Shown here piece by piece: positions 24,401 to 33,263 of a stretch of DNA of 64,000 nucleotides (position 1 is the first letter of the stretch; each line of letters opens with the position of its first letter). Source of the stretch: Firmicutes bacterium HGW-Firmicutes-14. Lineage in GTDB: Bacteria; Bacillota; Thermincolia; Thermincolales; UBA2595. The translations under genes and the position numbers were made by a program. The stretch is from assembly GCA_002840275.1 (NCBI GenBank), contig PHAB01000012.1, positions 1-64,000 of the forward strand, given 5' to 3'. The notes beneath the pieces are model-generated. The model was not told the DNA's origin. It made no database searches and saw only the letters and a list, made by a program, of their open reading frames with translations.

Positions 24401-25879
24401 TTACAGGATCGGCGACAGCAGGCGTGCTGCAGACTGCCGGATTTTACTTCGCAGGGGTCTCTTGGCCAGTGTCTCCAGTTCAACCCGTATTGACCTGGAG
24501 AGGTCTTTAGCAAAATCAGAGTCAAGCCTTTCTACCAGTTCCCTGTCGTAGAGCATGGCATTTACTTCGAAATTCAGCTGGAAGCTGCGCATATCCAGGT
24601 TAGCGGAGCCCAGGGAGGCTACTTCACCGTCAACAGATACTATTTTGGCATGGATGAAACCGGGTTGGTACAGGTATATCTCGATTCCTGCCTCCAGCAA
24701 TTCTTCAAAATAGCTTTGGGAAGCCCAGAATACGATTTTATGGTCAGGTTTCCCCGGTAAGATAATCTGAATACTTACCCCGCTTAAAGCCGCTGTCTTG
24801 AGGGCCAGGGAAATACCTTCATCAGGAATAAGATAAGGAGTGGTAATCCTGATGGAATTTTGGGCAGAGTTTATCAGGGCAAAATAGGATTGCCGTACCG
24901 CCTCCCAGTCGGAGTCAGGACCGCTGGCGGCAACCTGGACCAGCTTACCTTCGAAACTCTCAATATCGGGGAAATATGCCCGGTCAGTCCGGTTAGGCAG
25001 TCTTTCCCTGCTGACAAATTCCCAGTCAAAAAAGAAAATAGCCTGGAGAAAATGTACTGCCGTGCCTGCCAGCATAAGGTGGGTGTCCCGCCACTTGCCA
25101 AGTTTTGGGTGGTAACCCAGGTATTCGTCACCGACATTCAGTCCTCCCAGGAAACCTACCCTGCCGTCGATAACAATAATCTTTCTGTGATTGCGGTAAT
25201 TCAGCTTGTTATTGATAAATGGCAGAATTACGGGCAGAAAGGGCTTGATTTGAACACCGTTATCCTTCATATCCCTGATAAATTTCTTGGACAGGGACCA
25301 ACTTCCCACAGCGTCATATATAACCCTGACCCTGACACCGGTCCTGGCTTTTTGAATCAAAATCTCTTTTAACCGCTTCCCGATGTTGTCATCCCGAAGT
25401 ATATAATATTCCAGGTGGATATGATTTTCGGCTTTTTCCAGTTCCTCAAAGATCCTTTCAAAGGCATAGCACCCGTCTGACAGCACCTCGGCCCGGTTGC
25501 TCCTGGTGAAAGGTGCATTGGCGTTGTTCAGGAGCAGGCTGATCAGTCTCTTCTTGGATCCCCACTGCTCCTCGGTCAAACACTGGTTATTTTCTATACA
25601 TTCTATCTGGCGGTTGACAATGGACTCCAGGTATTTCATTTCATTGATGTACTTGGTCCGTATTATTTTCCGCTTGCGCAGGTTCTGGCCAACCATAAGG
25701 TATATCAGAAAGCCAAGGATAGGAAAGACATTTAACACCGCAAGCCAGGCAATGGTCTTATATGGATTCTTCTTTTCCATGAAAATCATAAAACCTACCA
25801 CAACAATGAGGATTGAGGTAGATACAGAGTATACCCACAGCAGTGTTTCACCGTAAGCTGACCAGAAAGATGTCCACAT
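24401..25879 (-). CDS. cls: Cardiolipin synthase
   Basis: A 492-aa membrane phospholipase-D family enzyme that joins two phosphatidylglycerols to make cardiolipin. Two N-terminal membrane segments (about residues 12-60) precede two catalytic HKD motifs, HRKIIVIDGRVGFLGGLN (about 234) and HAKIVSVDGEVASLGSAN (about 412). Both catalytic histidines and lysines are present and the length is typical. Confidence 0.93.
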   Translation of the reverse strand: MWTSFWSAYGETLLWVYSVSTSILIVVVGFMIFMEKKNPYKTIAWLAVLNVFPILGFLIYLMVGQNLRKRKIIRTKYINEMKYLESIVNRQIECIENNQCLTEEQWGSKKRLISLLLNNANAPFTRSNRAEVLSDGCYAFERIFEELEKAENHIHLEYYILRDDNIGKRLKEILIQKARTGVRVRVIYDAVGSWSLSKKFIRDMKDNGVQIKPFLPVILPFINNKLNYRNHRKIIVIDGRVGFLGGLNVGDEYLGYHPKLGKWRDTHLMLAGTAVHFLQAIFFFDWEFVSRERLPNRTDRAYFPDIESFEGKLVQVAASGPDSDWEAVRQSYFALINSAQNSIRITTPYLIPDEGISLALKTAALSGVSIQIILPGKPDHKIVFWASQSYFEELLEAGIEIYLYQPGFIHAKIVSVDGEVASLGSANLDMRSFQLNFEVNAMLYDRELVERLDSDFAKDLSRSIRVELETLAKRPLRSKIRQSAARLLSPIL

Positions 25880-25996
25880 TTACGTATTCCTCCGAACAGA
25901 ATACTGCAATTTTACTTAATATTAACAGAAAAGACAAAAGAATAAAAGCGGCTAAGGAAACTTACTTCCAATGGAGTTAAAACCCCCATTGGATAA

Positions 25997-26989
25997 TCAG
26001 TCAAGTTCTTCCAGAGAAGCAAATGTATAACCTTCAGCCCTTATGCCCTTGATAATATCGTTAAGGGCTTCTGTATTTGACTGGGATACGGCATGGAGAA
26101 GGATTACCGCTCCCGGATGAAGGTTGTCCATGACATGTCCGAGGGCAGCTTCTTTACCCGGCTGTTTGTCAACTTCCCAGTCCCGGTAAGCCATACTCCA
26201 GAAAACAGCGGAATAACCCAGTTCGTTGAGTTCGGTAAGGACCCTGGAGTTATATTCCCCTTTGGGAGGCCGGATAAACTTCATATTTACCCCGGTCAAA
26301 TCCCGGACCATGTCGTGGGTGGTTTTAATTTCCTGCCTGATTTCCCGGTCGGTTATTGTGGGCAGGCTGGGGTGGGTAGTGGTATGGTTCCCGATTATGT
26401 GACCTTCAGCTGCCATTCTTTTGACCAGGTCCGGCTGTTTTTTTGCGAAATCGCCGGTGACAAAGAATGCTGCCGGAACGGCGTTATTCTTGAGGGTGTC
26501 GAGTATCCGGGGGGTATACCCGTTTTCATATCCTTCATCAAAGGTAAGGCATACTTTTTTTTCAGAACCCTTTCCCAGGAATACTCCCTTATTCTTTAGG
26601 GTTTCCACCGCTTTGGTTTCAACTTCCGGAGGCCTGTGTTCCGGGTTGCGCTTAAACCACCAGCTAAAAATGGTCTTATCCTGTTGTTCGGGGGGAAGGT
26701 CATTATTAATGTCTTTAACAACCCCGGGTGAATCACTGTCTTGGCTTCCGGGGGTATTTGTCCGGTCACCGGGGTCATCACTCACCTGTCCCCCGGTTTG
26801 GCCGTCCTTTTCCTCATCCCCGTTTCCAGGTATGGGGGAATTACTGCCTGGGGAAGATATGGGGTCTTTTGCCAGGGGTGACGACGGTTCCTCGTTTGAG
26901 GCCATCAGGAATTTTGCCAGATGTGTCCCGCCGACCGTGGATATGCCTAATATGGTGATAAGAAAGATAACTGCCGCAAATTTTTTCAT
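25997..26989 (-). CDS. pdaA: PdaA-like polysaccharide deacetylase
   Basis: A 330-aa secreted or membrane-anchored carbohydrate esterase 4 protein. An N-terminal hydrophobic segment (about residues 5-25) is followed by a Ser/Pro/Gly-rich linker (30-95) and the NodB domain. LTFDEGYENGYTPR, GHIIGNHTTTHPSLP and FIRPPKGEY are the PdaA versions of the CE4 motifs, with Glu in place of the second Asp of TFDD. PdaA makes the muramic delta-lactam of spore cortex, which fits the nearby spore genes. The C-terminal LHPGAVILLHAVS motif also matches. Confidence 0.88.
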   Translation of the reverse strand: MKKFAAVIFLITILGISTVGGTHLAKFLMASNEEPSSPLAKDPISSPGSNSPIPGNGDEEKDGQTGGQVSDDPGDRTNTPGSQDSDSPGVVKDINNDLPPEQQDKTIFSWWFKRNPEHRPPEVETKAVETLKNKGVFLGKGSEKKVCLTFDEGYENGYTPRILDTLKNNAVPAAFFVTGDFAKKQPDLVKRMAAEGHIIGNHTTTHPSLPTITDREIRQEIKTTHDMVRDLTGVNMKFIRPPKGEYNSRVLTELNELGYSAVFWSMAYRDWEVDKQPGKEAALGHVMDNLHPGAVILLHAVSQSNTEALNDIIKGIRAEGYTFASLEELD

Positions 26990-27158
26990 ATTAACACTCC
27001 TATTGTGGTTCTAAGTAATATTGTGTCTAAAGGTATTTCGTTTAAATACCGGTAAAATCCTTTTGGCAAAAACATCCTTTGCCGGTATTTTGCACACCGG
27101 ATATGGGATAGGAATATGATAGTAACATTAAGAGGAATTTTGGAGTGGGGATGACCGA

Positions 27159-27851
27159 ATGATTCTCCAGGCAGAAAAAGCGGCATTACCGTCTTGTCCG
27201 GTTATCAGAAAAGGTAACAAGGGACTGGCAGTGAAAAAACTCCAGAAGATGCTGGCAGATGCGGGAATTGACCCGGGGCAGGTTGACGGCGTTTTTGGAG
27301 TTGTTACCGAGAAGGCTTTAAAGGTTTTCCAGAAACGGGCCGGATTGCCCCAAAACGGTATTTCGGATGAAAGAACCTGGGCTTCTCTTTTGGCGTTGAA
27401 ACAGGTCCAGGTGGCGAAGCAGGTCCCGGTAAAGAAAGACAACGTTATGACCCCAGTCCCGGAAAAGGTTTTTGTTGGGTTTGACGGGTGTGAAGTATAC
27501 TGCTTTAATGACCGGACCGGCCGGCAATTATGGAAGACATCAGTGGACAGGGAATTAAGGCCTGTAAGGGCGGCAGACAGTAAACGGGTTTATGTTATTG
27601 ACAGGTCCCAGAAGGTTTATGCCCTGAACAGAAACAGCGGGCAAATTGTATGGTCTCTGCGGGTTCTGGGGAGTGGAGTCCCGGCCCGGGAAGAGGACGC
27701 CCCGGTGCCCGTTTTGGTTGGCAGTACCCTCCTTTTGATGGCCCCGGGTGGTGAAAGGATTATTGCTGCCCTCGACCCAAAAAACGGTGAAATAATGTCG
27801 GAAGACAAAATAATATGGGGCCGTTATATAAGGGGATACAGGGTCCCCTGA
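27159..27851 (+). CDS. Peptidoglycan-binding domain plus PQQ-like beta-propeller protein
   Basis: A 230-aa protein. Residues about 14-72 form a PG_binding_1 domain (LRKGNKG-type start, VDGVFGVVTEKALKVFQ). Residues about 100-225 hold two or three PQQ/YWTD-like propeller strands (GCEVYCFNDRTGRQLWK, KVYALNRNSGQIVWS, IIAALDPKNGEI). No signal peptide is evident. A complete propeller needs more blades, so it may oligomerise or be a fragment of one. The function is unknown; a wall-associated or spore-related sensor is possible. Confidence 0.7.
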   Translation: MILQAEKAALPSCPVIRKGNKGLAVKKLQKMLADAGIDPGQVDGVFGVVTEKALKVFQKRAGLPQNGISDERTWASLLALKQVQVAKQVPVKKDNVMTPVPEKVFVGFDGCEVYCFNDRTGRQLWKTSVDRELRPVRAADSKRVYVIDRSQKVYALNRNSGQIVWSLRVLGSGVPAREEDAPVPVLVGSTLLLMAPGGERIIAALDPKNGEIMSEDKIIWGRYIRGYRVP

Positions 27852-27867
27852 GAAGAATGTGTTTGGA

Positions 27868-27896
27868 GCGCGCATTAAAAGATGCGCGCATTTTCT
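27868..27896 (+). terminator. Intrinsic terminator
   Basis: GCGCGCAT and ATGCGCGC pair perfectly around TAAAAG and are followed by ATTTTCT. Confidence 0.75.
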
Positions 27897-28008
27897 CTGA
27901 TATTAGAAAACAATGATAACATGAAATTTGTATGAAAGAGACATATTAACTACCAAACAGTGAAATAAGTGCCAGGACAAACAGTGAATGACGGAAGGAG
28001 GTAACGGT

Positions 28009-28185
28009 TTGCAGCACAAGGATAAAAGGTATAACGAAAAGGAAGACCCTGAAAGAAAATATATTGGTAAAACCAATTTACCTGATTACGGAGTCCCGTC
28101 AGGGATACAGCTCACGGAGAACCTCAACGAGGAAATAACAGAGGCGGTAAAGAGGGAGACCCCTGAAATACCGCCGGAAAAATAA
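28009..28185 (+). CDS. Small charged protein, unknown function
   Basis: 58 aa, very hydrophilic and rich in Glu, Lys and Pro. TTG 28009 follows a strong AAGGAGGT ribosome site by 6 nt; ATG 27988 is in frame but lies upstream of that site. It stands alone between two intrinsic terminators, so it is likely a monocistronic gene. I do not recognise it; its size and charge resemble small sporulation or soluble stress proteins. Confidence 0.6.
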   Translation: MQHKDKRYNEKEDPERKYIGKTNLPDYGVPSGIQLTENLNEEITEAVKRETPEIPPEK

Positions 28186-28218
28186 ATTATAGCCGGTTTA
28201 GTCTGAAGATTTAAGGAT

Positions 28219-28258
28219 AAAAGCTGCCTTTATTTGGTTAGGCAGCTTTTGATTTTTT
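28219..28258 (+). terminator. Intrinsic terminator
   Basis: AAAAGCTGCCT and AGGCAGCTTTT form an 11-bp stem with a 10-nt loop, followed by GATTTTTT. Confidence 0.8.
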
Positions 28259-28323
28259 CCCAATAATTACGAACAACACGTCATAAGAATAAGTGATGAA
28301 ACATTCAGGGGGGGCCATGGTCA

Positions 28324-29673
28324 GTGAAAATAATTTCCATCAGGTATGTAATCCCCATAATGTTTTTTGCAATAATAAGTTTTTTGTTTTTTTATGCAGA
28401 TGTACGGACCGTATCACCGGAAACGGTTGATGCAGGTGTCGAAGTGGCAATAAATTTCCTGTTACCCATTAAACATACGGGCAGTCCCCCAAGGGTTACG
28501 GTTATTCCGGAATACCCTTCAACACCGGTAAGTTTCAGTGTCAGGCAGGCCGGTCCCGCGACCATCGTTATCAGGATGAAACAAGAGGGTTATCCCCAGG
28601 GCCAGTTGCTGAAATTCTCAGTGGAGGATGTCTCCACAGTGATTCCCTTGCTGAAAAAGACTGCCAGGGGACAGGTCCGCCCAAAAGTGGGGATAAAGCT
28701 TATATCTCAGGGACAAATTGCAGTTATCCCTTCAAGGGGTCCGGTACAGTTACAGTTTAATACCCCTGTGGAGTACAAAACCTTTAGGAAATATACCGTC
28801 CTTCCCGTACCGGGAAAAATTTTACCTCTAAATTGTTCAGTAGAGGGAGTTGAATTTACCGATTATAGCCGCTGGGAGTTTTTCCCGGATAAGCCTTTCG
28901 TTCATGGAGAACAGTATAAGATTACACTCGGGGCCGGAATCAGAAGTCTGGGGGGAAGTCAGACCGACCGGCCGGTGGAAGTGAGTTTTACTGCCGCTGA
29001 ACCCCCAAAGGTTATTCGAACAGAACCTGCAGGGGGCGAGAAAAAGGTTGTACTTTACCGCCCCGTTGAATGTGAATTGGACCGTGAAGTTGAATCTGCC
29101 CTGATAAGGATAACTGACCCCTCTGAAGACATCATGGTACCGGGCCGGACCATTGTTGAGGGAAAACGGGTCGTATTCCGGCCGGTAAGGGCCTTTCTGC
29201 CGGGGAAAACCTATAAAGTCTTCCTTGCAGCTGATTCAAAGGACCATGAGCCTTTAGGGGAATATTCATTTTCTTTCAGTACTGTGGAAATGGGTAATAA
29301 ATACTGGGTTGATGTCAGGCTTGGAGACATACATACGGTCAAGGTTTACCGGGGAGACATCCTTGTCCGTCACATGGTTGCATCAGGAGGCAGGGAAGCA
29401 ACCCCGACTCCGATTGGCTCCTTTTATACTCAGGACAGGGGGCATAGTTTCTGGTCACCCAGGTTTGGCGAAGGGGCTACCTACTGGGTACGACTGGTAG
29501 GCCAGGTGCTGGTCCACTCTGTACCTAAAGATGACCGGTGGAAGACCAAAGAAGATGAACATGCCAGGCTGGGCTTGCCTGCCAGCCACGGCTGTATCCG
29601 GCTTGACGAGAAAGATGCCCGTTGGTTCTATGAAAACATACCTATGGGCACCCTGGTCATAATCCATGAATAG
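28324..29673 (+). CDS. L,D-transpeptidase (YkuD) with Ig-like N-terminal repeats
   Basis: A 449-aa envelope protein. One N-terminal membrane segment (about residues 7-25) anchors it, two or three Big_5-like domains (about 60-325; for example EPAGGEKKVVLYRPVE) follow, and the C-terminal YkuD domain (about 330-449) has the catalytic SHGCIR motif with Cys424. It forms 3-3 peptidoglycan cross-links or attaches proteins to the wall. GTG 28321 is not preferred; the ATG-like start at 28324 follows GGGGGG. It ends in UAG, 12 nt before spmA, so it may be co-transcribed with the spore maturation genes. Confidence 0.88.
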   Translation: MKIISIRYVIPIMFFAIISFLFFYADVRTVSPETVDAGVEVAINFLLPIKHTGSPPRVTVIPEYPSTPVSFSVRQAGPATIVIRMKQEGYPQGQLLKFSVEDVSTVIPLLKKTARGQVRPKVGIKLISQGQIAVIPSRGPVQLQFNTPVEYKTFRKYTVLPVPGKILPLNCSVEGVEFTDYSRWEFFPDKPFVHGEQYKITLGAGIRSLGGSQTDRPVEVSFTAAEPPKVIRTEPAGGEKKVVLYRPVECELDREVESALIRITDPSEDIMVPGRTIVEGKRVVFRPVRAFLPGKTYKVFLAADSKDHEPLGEYSFSFSTVEMGNKYWVDVRLGDIHTVKVYRGDILVRHMVASGGREATPTPIGSFYTQDRGHSFWSPRFGEGATYWVRLVGQVLVHSVPKDDRWKTKEDEHARLGLPASHGCIRLDEKDARWFYENIPMGTLVIIHE

Positions 29674-29685
29674 TCGGGGGGTGAC

Positions 29686-30282
29686 TTGCTTATCAACAGG
29701 GTTTTCGGTTTTCTTGTCATAATAAGCATTATTATTGCTATATTTACAGGGAAGGTAAGTGTTATTTCCGTCGAAGCCGTTACTGCTGCCGGGGAAGGTG
29801 TAAAAAAAGTCTTTGGACTTATAGGGATTCTTACCCTTTGGCTGGGAGTGGCCAAAATAGCAGAACGGTCCGGGCTTCTGAAAATAATTACCGGTGTCCT
29901 CCACCCGCTGGTGGGTTGGTTATTCCCCACCATTCCGAAGGGTCACCCGGCTATGGGGGCAATCCTGATGAACCTGACAGCAAATATGTTTGGGTTCGGC
30001 AGTGCGGCAACTCCTTTTGGTCTAAAAGCCATGGAGGAACTGCAACGGCTCAACCGCAACCGGTACAGTGCCAGTGAGGCAATGTGTACTTTTCTGGTAA
30101 TAAATGCTACCAGTATAACTTTTATGCCAAGCACCATCATTGCCCTGCGTATCAATGCAGGTTCTGCCAACCCTATGGAAATTGTGGGCACCACGTTTTT
30201 TGCCAGCTGTGTCTCTACCTGTGTGGCTATAACTGCTGATTATTGCTGCCGTGTGTATTACCGAAGAAGGGGACGGATTTAA
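29686..30282 (+). CDS. spmA: Spore maturation protein A
   Basis: A 198-aa membrane protein with the nucleoside-recognition (Gate) fold: about five hydrophobic segments and the motifs FPTIPKGHPAMGAILMNL and LNRNRYSASEAMCTF. SpmA and SpmB help dehydrate the spore core. TTG 29686 has a G-rich ribosome site (GGGGGGTG) before it. The stop overlaps the spmB start (TAATG at 30280-30284). Confidence 0.93.
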   Translation: MLINRVFGFLVIISIIIAIFTGKVSVISVEAVTAAGEGVKKVFGLIGILTLWLGVAKIAERSGLLKIITGVLHPLVGWLFPTIPKGHPAMGAILMNLTANMFGFGSAATPFGLKAMEELQRLNRNRYSASEAMCTFLVINATSITFMPSTIIALRINAGSANPMEIVGTTFFASCVSTCVAITADYCCRVYYRRRGRI

Positions 30283-30818
30283 TGCAATACCGGTTTTTAA
30301 GTACTGTAGGTAACTGGTTTATCCCCCTGTTCCTGCTTGCCGTGTTTCTGCACGGCACTTATAAGCGGGTACCCCTGTTCGATACCTTTGTTGAGGGCGC
30401 CAGGGAGGGTTTTTTCCTGGCCATAAAACTGCTTCCTTATGTTGTCGGCATTTATGTGGCTGTTGAAATCTTCCGGGGTTCCGGGTCAATGGAGTTTTTA
30501 TTTGCTCCAATTCAGTCTCTCCTGGAATTTCTGGGGCTGCCGGGTGACATTCTTCCCCTGATGGTTGTCAGGCTGATGTCAGGGGCTGCGGCCCTGGGCC
30601 TTACTTCTGACCTGCTTGATAAGTTCGGCCCTGATTCATTTGCCGGCCGGCTGGCCTCGACCCTTGACGGCTGTACTGATACAGTCCTCTATATCATGGC
30701 CCTGTATTTCGCGTCTGTAGGAATAAAAGATCCCCGCTATTCCCTGCCGGTAGGTATTGCGGCAGCTTTATCCGGGTTTGTTGCGTCGGTGATAATATGC
30801 AAGATGGTCTTTTCTTAA
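30282..30818 (+). CDS. spmB: Spore maturation protein B
   Basis: A 178-aa membrane protein of the same Gate family as SpmA, with motifs FVEGAREGF, KLLPYVVGIYVAVEIFR and VRLMSGAAALGL. It is translationally coupled to spmA by a TAATG overlap. The two act as a pair in spore maturation. Confidence 0.93.
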   Translation: MQYRFLSTVGNWFIPLFLLAVFLHGTYKRVPLFDTFVEGAREGFFLAIKLLPYVVGIYVAVEIFRGSGSMEFLFAPIQSLLEFLGLPGDILPLMVVRLMSGAAALGLTSDLLDKFGPDSFAGRLASTLDGCTDTVLYIMALYFASVGIKDPRYSLPVGIAAALSGFVASVIICKMVFS

Positions 30819-31112
30819 CCCTTATGCTAATCCAGGTCTGCTACAGCCTGGTCCTGGCCGCCAGGTTCTGTTTTCTGGCAGGTGACAAACAGGACAAAAT
30901 CTGATATCTTAGTAGGTGTGCAGAAATGATTTCTTACCTGGAACAGAGGAGCCAGGTAGTCGGGGGCATGGACGCGGTTGAACAGCTGCGTGAGGGAGAT
31001 GTGATGGAAAAGGTGACTGTAAAAGACTTCTAATAGAGGAACTTAATTCAGACAGCTGTTGATCAAAACCCGTGGTGTTTTCACACTGCGGGTTTGTTTC
31101 AGGGGGATGGTT
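30819..31112 (+). other. Intergenic region after spmB
   Basis: About 290 nt. It holds short inverted repeats (CCAGG/CCTGG around 30833-30870) and a decayed cyclophilin fragment (30953-31033). The ribosome site of the MBL hydrolase gene (AGGGGG) is at 31101-31106. Confidence 0.4.
30953..31033 (+). pseudogene. Remnant of a cyclophilin-type peptidyl-prolyl isomerase C-terminus
   Basis: The frame ending at UAA 31031-31033 reads VVGGMDAVEQLREGD and VMEKVTVKDF, which resembles the last about 26 residues of bacterial cyclophilins (VVEGMDVVDKI...GD-type endings). Sequence upstream of 30953 in the frame is unrelated and stops at 30902-30904. No start codon or core of the enzyme is left. Confidence 0.5.
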
Positions 31113-31802
31113 ATGACCGGTAAAGTGTCAAAGTTCAGATTATTGTTTGTTTTGATATTGCTGGTTTCAGTCACCGGCTGTAAGGCTGCGGCGGCTGTTT
31201 ATCCTCTTCCCGGCGGGGAAGGGGCAAATTCATATATTGTGGCCGGCAGGGATAAAGCTGCTGTGATTGACCCGGTATCATCTGAAGAAATAATTGCCGT
31301 GCTGAGGAAAAAAGGATTGCAGCTGCAGTATGTGATCCTGACCCACGGCCATTTTGACCATATATTGGGAGTGGAGGAACTGGTTAAGGAATATCCGGAA
31401 GCCCGGGTTATGGTCCATCCCGGAGATGAAGACAAACTTGCTGACCCGGTAAAGAATGTTTCCCGCTCTTTTGGACAAGAAATAACAGTAAGAGTGAATA
31501 CCGTGCCTCTAACCGGGGAGACAGAACTTGATTTGGGCGGGGTTACCCTGGAAGTTATGGAAACCCCCGGCCATACAGGGGGAAGTATCTGCATAAAAAC
31601 GGGAAAGATTGTTTTTACAGGGGATACCCTTTTCAGGGGGTCAGTAGGCAGAACAGACCTGGGGGACGGCAGTCCTTCAGATTTGACCGCTTCCCTGAAA
31701 AAGATTATGGAACTGCCTGGCGAAACCAGAGTACTGCCAGGGCACGGAGAAACCACCACCATTGGTGAAGAAAAAGAGGACAACCCGTTCCTGCAGGAAT
31801 AG
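31113..31802 (+). CDS. MBL-fold metallo-hydrolase lipoprotein (glyoxalase II-like)
   Basis: A 229-aa metallo-beta-lactamase-fold hydrolase with a lipoprotein signal (VSVTGC lipobox near residue 20). Metal motifs: THGHFDHI (HxHxDH), ETPGHTGG and a late LPGHGETT histidine. It resembles GloB-type thioesterase/hydrolases, but export to the membrane surface is uncommon. ATG 31113 is 6 nt after AGGGGG; ATG 31107 is too close. It ends in UAG. Confidence 0.82.
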   Translation: MTGKVSKFRLLFVLILLVSVTGCKAAAAVYPLPGGEGANSYIVAGRDKAAVIDPVSSEEIIAVLRKKGLQLQYVILTHGHFDHILGVEELVKEYPEARVMVHPGDEDKLADPVKNVSRSFGQEITVRVNTVPLTGETELDLGGVTLEVMETPGHTGGSICIKTGKIVFTGDTLFRGSVGRTDLGDGSPSDLTASLKKIMELPGETRVLPGHGETTTIGEEKEDNPFLQE

Positions 31803-31830
31803 GGAAGGTTTGGAGAGAGGAGTTTTGGCA

Positions 31831-32706
31831 TTGTTTCATTTGAAGGAATGGCAGGACGGCTGGTTAAAAGTATATGAATTTTTTGATGACATTGGGACTG
31901 CTGCCAGGTTTGTCCCTGAGAGGGGAGGTATCCTGACAGAGTTTGCTCTGGAAGGCATTCCCGTTTTTTATCTTGACCGGGATACACTACATGACCCCGG
32001 TAAGAATATCCGGGGAGGCAACCCGGTTCTCTTCCCTGTCTGCGGGCCGCTGGAGGAGGGCAGGTATACCCTTGAGGACAGACGGCAGTTCGAAATGAAA
32101 CAGCACGGCCTGGCCCGGAACCTTCCCTGGACGGTAACAGAAGCGCGGTGTGAAGAAGAAAAGGCAGTACTGAAAATGAGACTGGAAAGCAGTGAAGAAA
32201 CCAAAAGGGCCTACCCCTTTGATTTCAGCCTTGATTTTACATATATAGTTGAACGGGGGGCAATTACAGTCCGGCAGAAGTATTATAACGGCTCACCCGG
32301 ACAAATGCCGTTTTATGCCGGGCTTCACCCGTATTTTCTTACCCGGGGAGACAAGGCAGTATCCCTTCACATTCCTGCAGAAGGCTGTTATGACATAATA
32401 AGCGGTCAAAAAGCAGATATTAATGGTATACCCGGTTTCAAGGCGGAACCTGAAACGAACCTGATCTTTTTCGGACTTAAATCTGACCAGGCCTGGTTTA
32501 AACGCTCTGACGGCTTAAGGGTTACGGTCAGGTATGACAGGTCATTTAAATACATAGTCCTCTGGACCCTGCAGGACCGGGACTTCCTGTGCATTGAACC
32601 ATGGATGGGCAGCAATTTTGATATGAACAGGGGGAATGCCAGGCTGCTCGGGCCCGGTGAGGAGTTATCTGCCGAAGTGTCTTATTTGTTCGAACAACTG
32701 CCTTGA
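31831..32706 (+). CDS. Aldose 1-epimerase family protein
   Basis: A 291-aa protein of the galactose mutarotase-like superfamily. Motifs: FPVCGPL, KQHGLARNLPW (the conserved substrate-binding region with His), PFYAGLHPYF and CIEPWMGSNF. The TTG at 31831 is chosen because GAGAGGAG lies about 8 nt upstream; longer frames overlap the MBL gene. The exact sugar substrate is not known. Confidence 0.82.
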   Translation: MFHLKEWQDGWLKVYEFFDDIGTAARFVPERGGILTEFALEGIPVFYLDRDTLHDPGKNIRGGNPVLFPVCGPLEEGRYTLEDRRQFEMKQHGLARNLPWTVTEARCEEEKAVLKMRLESSEETKRAYPFDFSLDFTYIVERGAITVRQKYYNGSPGQMPFYAGLHPYFLTRGDKAVSLHIPAEGCYDIISGQKADINGIPGFKAEPETNLIFFGLKSDQAWFKRSDGLRVTVRYDRSFKYIVLWTLQDRDFLCIEPWMGSNFDMNRGNARLLGPGEELSAEVSYLFEQLP

Positions 32707-32861
32707 AAGAGCCGCGTTATAACCCTGTAAAACCGTATTTGGTCCGCCACATCCTGCTGTTCAGTCTGTCTGGGAAGGATTCCTGGTTAACCTGTAGAAA
32801 ATATTGGCATTTACGTTTTGATTCGGGTACAATTTTAGTTCGGTACCAGGAGGAGATAAGG

Positions 32862-33185
32862 ATGAAAATGCCACAATATACGCGTTCCGGCAGGAAAGCT
32901 GCAGGGACGGAGACAGGGGTAAAGCATACCGCGGTTCAGGTGACGGAACCGGTTAGGGGTTGGGGTCTGGAATGGAAATATGCCATTCAACGGGTCAACA
33001 ACAGTATTGCATGGTTTGTCGATGAATTAAACGGCCCGGGAGAGGATTGCCATTATACGGTACACATTGATAAGGAAGGCAGACAGATATTTTGTGAGAT
33101 ATTTAACAATGAAATGACCCTTATCGGCAAAGTGACTTATAAGTTCAACCAGTTCATTGGAACTTTGGGAAAACAAGCGCCATAA
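32862..33185 (+). CDS. Conserved-looking protein of unknown function, 107 aa
   Basis: Starts at ATG 32862 with AGGAGGAGA upstream. The N-terminal 35 residues are basic and polar; residues about 40-105 look like a small alpha/beta domain (NNSIAWFVDELN, YTVHIDKEGRQIFCEIFNN). No signal peptide or membrane segment. Not recognised. It has its own upstream gap of 155 nt and is convergent with the DUF218 gene. Confidence 0.6.
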   Translation: MKMPQYTRSGRKAAGTETGVKHTAVQVTEPVRGWGLEWKYAIQRVNNSIAWFVDELNGPGEDCHYTVHIDKEGRQIFCEIFNNEMTLIGKVTYKFNQFIGTLGKQAP

Positions 33186-33263
33186 AGGGCGCTAATGTCT
33201 GACTTAGAATAAATATGCCAGCTGATTATGACTACCGGTCAACAAGCCATTATGGGACACCCT

